Source of the DNA: Hordeum vulgare subsp. vulgare
Taxonomy: Eukaryota; Streptophyta; Magnoliopsida; Poales; Poaceae
Assembly: GCF_904849725.1 (NCBI RefSeq)
Contig: NC_058519.1
Coordinates: forward strand, 538,540,316-538,604,315
Reading direction: 5' to 3'
Length of the DNA stretch: 64,000 nucleotides
In this document: positions 56,603 to 64,000 of the stretch, piece after piece
Layout of the letters: the number at the start of each line of letters is the position of its first letter
Position numbering within the stretch: position 1 is the stretch's first letter
Position numbers and translations under genes: made by a program
Notes under the pieces: model-generated
Told to the model about the DNA's origin: nothing
The model's database searches: none
The model's input: only the letters and a program-made list of their open reading frames with translations

Positions 56603-57093
56603 AACTCATTGCTTGTTCTCAAGCAATTCAGTTGATAAACTGAAAGTGATAACGAAAAATTTTACAAACCATTTTGTTCTCGTTGCCATATATATGCTTA
56701 GCTAGCGTTCTGGTTTGCAACATAAATCATAAATAACCATATCCGTGATAACAATTAAACTTCACCAACTAGTAAGCAATAATAAGATATCTCACATGCC
56801 AACAATTTTTCAAAACAACCACGATATAATATGATGACATGGTATTTTGCTAGCCTTTCTGAGACCGCAAAACATAAATGGAGAGCAGCTCTCAGATTCA
56901 GGCAACGACTAAATATTATAATTCGGGGTAGAAGAAATCCAGTCATGCTCACATTAAACATTAACTAGACCCAATGCATAGACAATAGTGCTCTCTGGTT
57001 TGGTGCTTCTAATAAGAAAATGATGACTCACGGACAACATAAAAGTAAATAGAAAGGCCCTTCGCAGAGGGAAGCATTGATTTGCAAAGGTGC
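56603..57093 (-). mobile_element. 3' internal tract of element E, cut by LTR F
   Basis: On the - strand this matches in part the non-coding tract of P and B (for example the segment with CCTTCGCAGAGGGAAGC at 57,058-57,077 corresponds to about 4,695-4,715 of P). It contains no ORF. It stops at GGTGC (57,089-57,093), presumed to be half of the target duplication of element F. Confidence 0.7.
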
Positions 57094-58324
57094 TGATACA
57101 TCCATTTTGCATCAAGATTCTTTATTTATGTTTGTGTTGTTCTTGTCCATTATTCCCCATTATCATCCAATTCTTATGCCCTTTCTCTCTAAATACACAA
57201 GGTACGTCACAAGGAGGGAAATATCTGGAAACTGGAATTCTTGACCGGGAAACCGAGAAAAAGTCAAAAAAATCAACATACTCCAAATGACCTAAAACTT
57301 CACGGAGATTTTTATGGAATATTTAAGAATTATCGGGCCAAAAAATACTAGAGGGGGGCCACCTGCTGTCCACAAGCCAACAGGGCACGCCCACCCCCTC
57401 GACGCGCCTTGATGGCTTGTGGGCCCCCTACAGGCCCTCTCACACCATCTTCTCCTATATGGTGTGTTTTGACCTAGAAAAAATCATAAGCAACCTTTTA
57501 GAATGAAGCGCTGCCGTCTCGAGGCGACACCTGGGAAGAGGCCCTTTTGCTCTCTGGCAGAGAGATTCTGTTGGGAGAATTCCCCTCCGGGAGGGGGAAT
57601 TGAAGCCATCATCATCACCAACACTTCCTACTTCATGGGAGGACCACTCTTCATCAACATGTTCACCAGAACCATCTCATCTCCAACCCTAGTTCATCTC
57701 TTGTACTCAATCTTTGTCTCAAAACCTCAGATTGGTACATGCGGCTTACTAGTTGTGTTGATTACATCTTGTAGTTGATGCTTGTTGAATTACTTGGTGG
57801 AAGATATTATGTTCAGATCCTTAATTATTAATACTACACCTCTCATCTTGAACATGTTCATGAGGTGTGAGTAGTAACTACTATTCGTGAGGACATGGGA
57901 GAAGTCTTGTTATAAGTAATCATGTAAAGTTGGTATTCGTTCGACATTTTCATGATATGTATGTTGTTACTTCTCTTAGTAATGTCATGTGAAAGTCGAC
58001 TACATGACAGTTCACCGTGTTATGGGCCTAAGGGAAGTCATTGTGGACTAACAAGTAGATGATGGTTTGCGAGAGTGACAGAATCTTAAACCCCAGTTTA
58101 TGTGTTGCTTCATGAGGGGTTGATTTGGATGCACACGCTTAATGCTATTGTTAGATTTGTCTTAATTCTTCTTTTGTAGTTGTGGATGCTTGCGAGAGAG
58201 GGTAATCATAAGTTGGTTGTTTGTTCGAGTAAAAAAACAACACATTAGCACCAGTCCACCCACATATCAAATTATCAAAGTAGCAAACGTGAATTAACTC
58301 AACATGATGAACATGACTGGACAT
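57094..58324 (+). repeat. LTR of Gypsy element F, partial
   Basis: It starts TGATACATCCATTTTGCATC and runs 1,231 bases until Copia element G interrupts. Sequence and start are those of a common Triticeae Gypsy LTR. A degenerate TATA region (CTCCTATATGGTG, about 57,451) lies downstream of a GC-rich patch. The LTR end and any internal region lie beyond the window. The ORF 57,503-57,778 has no recognisable domain and is not called. Confidence 0.7.
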
Positions 58325-60146
58325 TGTTGGGGAACGTCGCATGGGAAACAAAAATTTTCCTACGCGCACGAAGACCTATCATGGTGATGTCCATCTACGA
58401 GAGGGGATGAGTGATCTACGTACCCTTGTAGATCGTACAGCAGAAGCATTAGAGAACGCGGTTGATGTAGTGGAACGTCCTCACGTCCCTCGATCCGCCC
58501 CGCGAACAATCCCGCGATCAGTCCCACGATCTAGTACCGAACGGACGGCACCTCCGCGTTCAGCACACGTACAGCTCGACGATGATCTCGGCCTTCTTGA
58601 TCCAGCAAGATAGACGGAGAAGTAGAAGAGTTCTCCGGCAGAGTGACGGCGCTCCGGAGGTTGGTGATGATCTTGTTTCAGCAGGGCTCCGCCCGAGCTC
58701 CGCAGAAACGCGATCTAGAGGAAAAACTATGGAGGTATGTGGTCGGGCAGCCGTGAGAAAGTCGTCTCAAATCAGCCCTAATTGCTCCATATATATAGGA
58801 GGAGGGATGGGGGGCCTTGCCTTGGGGTCCAAGGACCCCCAAGGAGTCGGCCGAGCCAAGGGGGGGAGGACTCCCCCCCCAAACCGAGTTGGACTTGGTT
58901 TGGTGGGAGGAGTCCCCCTCCCTTCCCACTTCCTCCCTCTTTTTTTTTCTTTTCCTTTGATTTCTTATTCTTGGCGCATAGGCCCCCTTGGGGCTGTCCC
59001 ACCAGCCCACTAAGGGATGGTGTGTCTCCCCAAAGCCTATGGGCTTCCCCGGGGTGGGTTGCCCCCCCCCGGTGAACTCCCGGAACCCATTCGTCATTCC
59101 CGGTACATTCCCGGTAACTCCGAAAACCTTCCGGTAATCAAATGAGGTCATCCTATATATCAATCTTCGTTTCCGGACCATTCCGGAAACCCTCGTGACG
59201 TCCGTGATCTCATCCGGGACTCCGAACAACATTCGGTAACCAACCATATAACTCAAATACGCATAAAACAACGTCGAACCTTAAGTGTGCAGACCCTGCG
59301 GGTTCGAGAACTATGTAGACATGACCCGAGAGACTCCTCGGTCAATATCCAATAGCGGGACCTGGATGCCCATATTGGATCCTACATATTCTACGAAGAT
59401 CTTATCGTTTGAACCTCAGTCCCAAGGATTCGTATAATCCCGTATGTCATTCCCTTTGTCCTTCGGTATGTTACTTGCCCGAGATTCGATCGTCAGTATC
59501 CGCATACCTATTTCAATCTCGTTTACCGGCAAGTCTCTTTACTCGTTCCGTAATACAAGATCCCGCAACTTACACTAAGTTACATTGCTTGCAAGGCTTG
59601 TGTGTGATGTTGTATTATCGAGTGGGCCCTGAGATACCTCTCCGTCATACGGAGTGACAAATCCCAGTCTTGATCCATACTAACTCAACTAACACCTTCG
59701 GAGATACCTGTAGAGCATCTTTATAGTCACCCAGTCATGTTGCGACTTTGATACACACAAAGCATTCCTCCGGTGTCAGTGAGTTATATGATCTCATGGT
59801 CATAGGAATAAATACTTGACACGCAGAAAACAGTAGCAACAAAATGACACGATCAACATGCTACGTCTATTAGTTTGGGTCTAGTCCATCACGTGATTCT
59901 CCCAATGACGTGATCCAGTTATCAAGCAACAACACCTTGTTCATAATCAGAAGACACTGACTATCATCGATCAACTGGCTAGCCAACTAGAGGCATGCTA
60001 GGGACGGTGTTTTGTCTATGTATCCACACATGTAAATGAGTCTTCATTCAATACAATTATAGCATGGATAATAAACTATTATCTTGATACAGGAATTATA
60101 ATAATAACTATACATTTGTTATTGCCTCTAGGGCATAATTCCAACA
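58325..60146 (-). repeat. 3' LTR of Copia G (1,822 bp)
   Basis: The + strand starts TGTTGGGGAACGTCGC and ends ATAATTCCAACA. On the - strand the first 255 or so bases (60,146 to about 59,890) are clearly divergent from the LTRs of H, while the remaining 1.57 kb is about 97-98% identical by eye. ATATATATA at about 58,790-58,797 is the promoter box. Confidence 0.92.
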
Positions 60147-60159
60147 GTCTCCCACTTGC
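60147..60159 (-). other. Polypurine tract of Copia G
   Basis: On the - strand GCAAGTGGGAGAC abuts the LTR start, as in element H. Confidence 0.88.
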
Positions 60160-60198
60160 ACTAGAGTCAATAATCTAGCCCTCACATCACCATGTGAA

Positions 60199-62130
60199 TT
60201 ACATTGTAATAAATCTAACACCCATACAGTTCTGGTGTCGATCATGTTTTGGCCGTGGAAGAGGTTTAGTCAGCGGGTCTGCTACATTCAGATCCGTGTG
60301 CACTTTGCATATATTTACGTCCTCCTCCTCGATGTAGTCGCGGATGAGGTTGAAGCGTCGTTTGATGTGTCTGGTCTTCTTGTGAAACCTTGGTTCCTTT
60401 GCTAAGGCAATGGCACCAGTGTTGTCACAGAACAAGGTTATTGGATCCAGTGCACTTGGCACCACTCCAAGATCCGTCATGAACTGCTTCATCCAGACAC
60501 CCTCCTTAGCCGCCTCCGAGGCAGCCATGTACTCTGCTTCACATGTAGAATCTGCTACGACGCTTTGCTTGGAACTGCACCAGCTTACTGCACCCCCATT
60601 AAGAATAAATACGTATCCGGTTTGCGACTTAGAGTCGTCCGGATCTGTGTCAAAGCTTGCATCGACGTAACCTTTTACGGCGAGCTCTTCGTCACCTCCA
60701 TACACGAGAAACATCTCCTTAGTCCTTTTCAGGTACTTCAGGATATTCTTGACCACTGTCCAGTGATCAACTCCTGGATTACTCTGGAACCTACCTGCCA
60801 TACTTATGGCCAGGCTAACATCCGGTCTAGTGCACAGCATTGCATACATGATAGAACCTATGGCTGAAGCATAGGGGACGGAGCGCATATGCTCTCTATC
60901 TTCATCAGTTGTTGGGCACTGAGTCTTACTCAATCTCGTACCTTGTAAAACTGGCAAGAACCCTTTCTTGGACTGTTCCATTTTGAACCTCTTCAAAACT
61001 TTATCAAGGTATGTGCTTTGTGAAAGTCCTATCAGGCATTTTGATCTATCCCTATAGATCTTAATGCCTAGAATGTAAGCAGCTTCTCCTAGGTCCTTCA
61101 TAGAGAAACTTTTATTCAAGTAACCTTTTATGCTCTCCAAAAGCTCTACGTTGTTTCCAATCAGTAATATGTCATCCACATATAATATTAGAAACGCCAC
61201 AGAGCTCCCACTCACTTTCTTGTAAATACAAGATTCTCCAACCACTTGTATAAACCCAAATGCTTTGATCACCTCATCAAAGCGTTTGTTCCAACTCCGA
61301 GATGCTTGCACCAGTCCATAAATGGATCGCTGGAGCTTGCACACTTTGTCAGCATTTTTAGGATCGACAAAACCTTCGGGTTGCATCATATACAACTCTT
61401 CCTTAAGGAAACCGTTAAGGAACGCCGTTTTGACATCCATCTGCCAGATTTCATAATCGAAAAATGCAGCTATTGCTAACATGATTCTGACGGACTTAAG
61501 CATCGCTACGGGTGAGAAGGTCTCATCGTAGTCAACTCCTGGAACTTGTGAAAAACCCTTTGCCACAAGTCGAGCTTTATAAACGGTCACATTACCGTCA
61601 GCGTCCGTCTTCTTCTTAAAGATCCATTTGTTCTGAATAGCCTTGCGACCCTCAGGCAGTATCTCCAAAGTCCACACTTTGTTCTCATACATGGATCCTA
61701 TCTCGGATTTCATGGCTTCTAGCCATTTGTTGGAATATGGGCCCACCATTGCTTCTTCATAATTTGCAGGTTCATTGTTGTCTAACAACATGATTGATAA
61801 GACGGGATTACCGTACCACTCTGGAGCAGCGCGTGATCTCGTCGACCTGCGTGGTTCAACAGAAACTTGAACTGGAGTTTCATGATCATCATCATTAACT
61901 TCCTCCTCAACCGGCGTCGCAACGACAGAGGTTTCCCCTTGCCCTGCGCCACCATCCAGAGGGATGAGAGGTTCGACAACCTCGTCAAGTTCTATCTTCC
62001 TCCCACTCAATTCTCTCGAGAGAAACTCCTTCTCGAGAAAAGTTCCGTTCTTAGCAACAAACACTTTGCCCTCGGATTTGAGATAGAAGGTGTACCAATT
62101 GTCTCTTTTGGGTAACCTATGAAGACGCAT
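60199..62130 (-). CDS. pol: Reverse transcriptase-RNase H part of Copia G polyprotein
   Basis: This 643-codon frame covers the C-terminal half of the polyprotein. Residues up to about 150 are the inter-domain linker. The reverse transcriptase domain (RVT_2 type) runs from about 152 to 400, with the first catalytic Asp in MDVKTAFLNG (D232) and YVDD at 317-320. RNase H (about 485-620) has D490 in GYVDASF, the EAEY motif near 531, D569 in LFCDN and D618 in VADPL. It ends with the usual NCMGVRF tail. The first true codon is not the Met at 62,130; the domain is joined to integrase upstream through a frameshift near 62,094. It would copy element RNA to DNA in cytoplasmic particles. Confidence 0.92.
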   Translation of the reverse strand: MRLHRLPKRDNWYTFYLKSEGKVFVAKNGTFLEKEFLSRELSGRKIELDEVVEPLIPLDGGAGQGETSVVATPVEEEVNDDDHETPVQVSVEPRRSTRSRAAPEWYGNPVLSIMLLDNNEPANYEEAMVGPYSNKWLEAMKSEIGSMYENKVWTLEILPEGRKAIQNKWIFKKKTDADGNVTVYKARLVAKGFSQVPGVDYDETFSPVAMLKSVRIMLAIAAFFDYEIWQMDVKTAFLNGFLKEELYMMQPEGFVDPKNADKVCKLQRSIYGLVQASRSWNKRFDEVIKAFGFIQVVGESCIYKKVSGSSVAFLILYVDDILLIGNNVELLESIKGYLNKSFSMKDLGEAAYILGIKIYRDRSKCLIGLSQSTYLDKVLKRFKMEQSKKGFLPVLQGTRLSKTQCPTTDEDREHMRSVPYASAIGSIMYAMLCTRPDVSLAISMAGRFQSNPGVDHWTVVKNILKYLKRTKEMFLVYGGDEELAVKGYVDASFDTDPDDSKSQTGYVFILNGGAVSWCSSKQSVVADSTCEAEYMAASEAAKEGVWMKQFMTDLGVVPSALDPITLFCDNTGAIALAKEPRFHKKTRHIKRRFNLIRDYIEEEDVNICKVHTDLNVADPLTKPLPRPKHDRHQNCMGVRFITM

Positions 62131-64000
62131 TTTTCCGCTTTGGGTTCCAGCTTTTCAGGCTGAAGCTTTTTGACATAAGCATCACATCCCCAAACTTTAA
62201 GAAACGACAACTTTGGCCTTTTGCCATACCACAATTCGTATGGTGTCGTCTCAACGGATTTTGATGGTGCCCTATTTAAAGTGAATGCAGCTGTTTCTAA
62301 TGCATAACCCCAAAAAGATAACGGCAAATCAGTAAGCGACATCATAGATCGCACCATCTCTAACAAAGTACGATTACGACGTTCGGACACACCATTACGC
62401 TGTGGTGTTCCAGGCGGTGTTAACTGCGAAACAATTCCACATTGTCTTAAGTGAGCACCAAACTCGGAACTCAGATATTCACCCCCACGATCAGACCGTA
62501 GGAACTTGATCTTCTTGTTACGATGATTTTCCACTTCACTCTGAAATTGCTTGAACTTTTCAAATGTTTCAGACTTGTGCTTCATCAAGTAGACATAACC
62601 ATATCTACTTAAATCGTCAGTGAAGGTGAGGAAATAACGATATCCGCCGCGTGCCTCTACGCTCATTGGACCACACACATCGGTATGTATGATTTCCAAC
62701 AAGTCACTTGCAGGCTCCATTGTTCCGGAGAACGGAGTCTTAGTCATCTTGCCCATGAGGCATGGTTCGCACGTGTCAAGTGAATCAAAGTCAAGTGACT
62801 CCAAAAGTCCATCAGCATGGAGTTTCTTCATGCGCTTTACACAAATATGACCCAAGCGGCAGTGCCACAAAAATATGGCGCTATCATTGTTTACTCTAAC
62901 TCTTTTGGTCTCAATGTTATGTATATGCGTATCGCTATCAAGATTCAATATGAACAATCCTCTCACATTCGGTGCATGACCATAAAAGATGTTACTCATA
63001 GAAATAGAACAACCATTATTCTCAGACTTAAAAGAGTAACCGTCTCGCAATAAACAAGATCCAGATATAATGTTCATGCTCAACGCAGGCACTAAATAAC
63101 AATGATTTAAGTTCATCACTAATCCCGATGGTAGCTGAAGTGACACTGTGCCGACGGCGATTGCATCAACCTTGGAACCATTTCCTACGCGCATCGTCAC
63201 TTCGTCTTTCGCGAGCCTTTGTCTATTCCACAGTTCCTGTTTCGAGTTGCAAATGTGAGCAACAGAACCGGTATCGAATACCCAGGCACTACTATGAGAG
63301 CCGGTTAAGTACACATCAATAACATGTTTATCAAATATACCTGATTTTTCTTTGCCCGCCTTCTTATCTGCCAGATACTTGGGGCAATTGCGCTTCCAGT
63401 GACCCATACCCTTGCAATAGAAGCACTCTGTTTCAGGCTTAGGTCCAGCCTTGGGTTTCTTCGGCAGATTGGCAACAGGCTTGCCGCTCTTCTTTGAATT
63501 GCCCTTCTTGCCTTTGCCGTTTCTCTTGAAACTAGTGGTCTTGCTCACCATCAACACTTGATGCTCTTTACGGAGTTCAGACTCTGCGACTTTCAGCATC
63601 GCAAACAACTCGCCGGGAGACTTGTTCATCCCTTGCATGTTGTAGTTCAACACAAAGCCTTTATAGCTTGGCGGCAGTGATTGAAGGATTCTGTCAGTGA
63701 TAGCCTCTTGCGGGAGTTCAATCCCCAGTTCAGCTAGACGGTTTGAGTACCCAGACATTTTGAGCACATGTTCACTGACAGACGAGTTTTCCTCCATCTT
63801 GCAAGCATAGAATTTATCGGAGGTCTCATACCTCTCGATCCGGGCGTTCTTCTGAAAGATAAACTCCAACTCCTGGAACATCTCAAATGCTCCATGACGC
63901 TCAAAGCGACGTTGAAGTCCCGGTTCTAAGCCATACAAGACTGCACATTGAACTATTGAGTAGTCCTCCTTACGTGCTAACCAAGCGTTCTTAACATCCT
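62007..64000 (-). CDS. gag-pol: Gag-protease-integrase part of Copia G polyprotein (partial at window edge)
   Basis: The frame is open to the window edge, so the true start lies outside. Numbering from the codon at 63,938: gag (UBN2 type) to about 165, zinc knuckle CFYCKGMGHWKRNC at 172-185, and protease with FDTGS at 221-225. The integrase zinc finger has H359, H364, C390 and C393. The integrase core has D420 (IHTDVCG), D483 (RSDRGGEY) and E519 (NGVSERR). From about 62,094 the frame leaves the polyprotein and runs into a stop at 62,007, because one base is missing relative to the expected reading; reverse transcriptase continues in the other frame. The domain order PR-INT-RT-RH defines Copia. 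All catalytic residues are present. Confidence 0.92.
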   Translation of the reverse strand, partial: DVKNAWLARKEDYSIVQCAVLYGLEPGLQRRFERHGAFEMFQELEFIFQKNARIERYETSDKFYACKMEENSSVSEHVLKMSGYSNRLAELGIELPQEAITDRILQSLPPSYKGFVLNYNMQGMNKSPGELFAMLKVAESELRKEHQVLMVSKTTSFKRNGKGKKGNSKKSGKPVANLPKKPKAGPKPETECFYCKGMGHWKRNCPKYLADKKAGKEKSGIFDKHVIDVYLTGSHSSAWVFDTGSVAHICNSKQELWNRQRLAKDEVTMRVGNGSKVDAIAVGTVSLQLPSGLVMNLNHCYLVPALSMNIISGSCLLRDGYSFKSENNGCSISMSNIFYGHAPNVRGLFILNLDSDTHIHNIETKRVRVNNDSAIFLWHCRLGHICVKRMKKLHADGLLESLDFDSLDTCEPCLMGKMTKTPFSGTMEPASDLLEIIHTDVCGPMSVEARGGYRYFLTFTDDLSRYGYVYLMKHKSETFEKFKQFQSEVENHRNKKIKFLRSDRGGEYLSSEFGAHLRQCGIVSQLTPPGTPQRNGVSERRNRTLLEMVRSMMSLTDLPLSFWGYALETAAFTLNRAPSKSVETTPYELWYGKRPKLSFLKVWGCDAYVKKLQPEKLEPKAEKCVFIGYPKETIGTPSISNPRAKCLLLRTELFSRRSFSREN

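Larger units (their letters stand above)
58325..64000 (-). mobile_element. Copia element G, BARE1/Angela type, runs off the window
   Basis: 3' LTR (58,325-60,146), polypurine tract and most of gag-pol are on the - strand; the 5' part lies beyond 64,000. It inserted into LTR F after GACAT (58,320-58,324), the visible half of the target duplication. All enzyme domains and catalytic residues are recognisable and only one frameshift is seen, in strong contrast to element H, which has a closely similar LTR. Confidence 0.93.

Noticed and set aside
1..64000. CRISPR arrays, rRNA or tRNA genes, bacterial-style operons, viral integration other than LTR elements
   Set aside because: No direct-repeat/spacer pattern, no tRNA cloverleaf beyond short primer-site matches, and no rRNA segments were seen. 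tRNA-like strings are only 13-18 base primer sites after LTRs.

Overview
The window is a stretch of intergenic DNA from a large grass genome, almost certainly Triticeae (wheat, Aegilops, barley or rye). The evidence is the transposon content. There are BARE1/Angela/WIS-type Copia elements with about 1.8 kb LTRs, several Gypsy families whose LTRs begin TGATACGTCTC/TGATATGTCTC with a tRNA-Asp-type primer site, Tat-like Gypsy gag genes, and a Stowaway MITE. I find no host protein gene and no rRNA or tRNA gene. Family assignments come from motif recognition without a search, so sub-family names are left open. Letters A to P used below are my own labels.

Left part (1-20,880). Element P (1-6,957) is a non-autonomous Athila-like Gypsy relic: the 3' half of an internal region, a full LTR (5,209-6,601), then a primer binding site and the start of gag. 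It breaks off against a truncated Copia LTR (I; about 6,981-7,060 and 17,307-17,919). I is split by a solo Gypsy LTR (K; 7,061-17,301, target duplication ACGGG/ACGGA). K is split by a complete Copia element (H; 7,417-15,996, target duplication CCGGG) whose LTRs are almost identical but whose coding region is ruined. From 17,920 to about 20,280 lies the only stretch not obviously made of retrotransposons; it carries a Stowaway MITE and two tandem-repeat tracts.

Central nest (20,280-57,093). A Tat-like Gypsy (M, + strand) is cut in its gag by the LTR of a P/B-type Gypsy (E, - strand; LTR pieces 23,068-23,704 and 55,805-56,588). E is cut by an old Gypsy (D, - strand; 23,705-55,804) that keeps gag, protease and an antisense multi-exon ORF but no reverse transcriptase. 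D has taken two solo LTRs: N (27,908-29,668, GAAGG) and C (31,426-52,746, TCAAT). C is cut by B (33,142-50,166, AGCTC), a second copy of the P family. B is cut by A (36,726-44,533, ATACC), a further non-autonomous Gypsy on the - strand. M > E > D > C > B > A is therefore a six-layer nest. Where ends are preserved, target duplications and resumed reading frames on both sides confirm each layer, and LTR divergence estimated by eye (D highest, then B, then A) agrees with the order.

Right part (57,094-64,000). The LTR of another Gypsy (F, + strand) sits in the internal region of E and is cut by Copia element G (- strand), which runs off the window. G has recognisable gag, protease, integrase, reverse transcriptase and RNase H with all catalytic residues, broken by a single-base frameshift near 62,094. 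It is the only candidate here for a recently autonomous element.

How they relate: most elements here (P, B, A, D, H) lack or have lost the replication enzymes while keeping LTRs, primer sites and often gag/protease, so they must have moved by borrowing enzymes. Near-identical LTR bodies in decayed H and coding-competent-looking G suggest such a donor-parasite pair.
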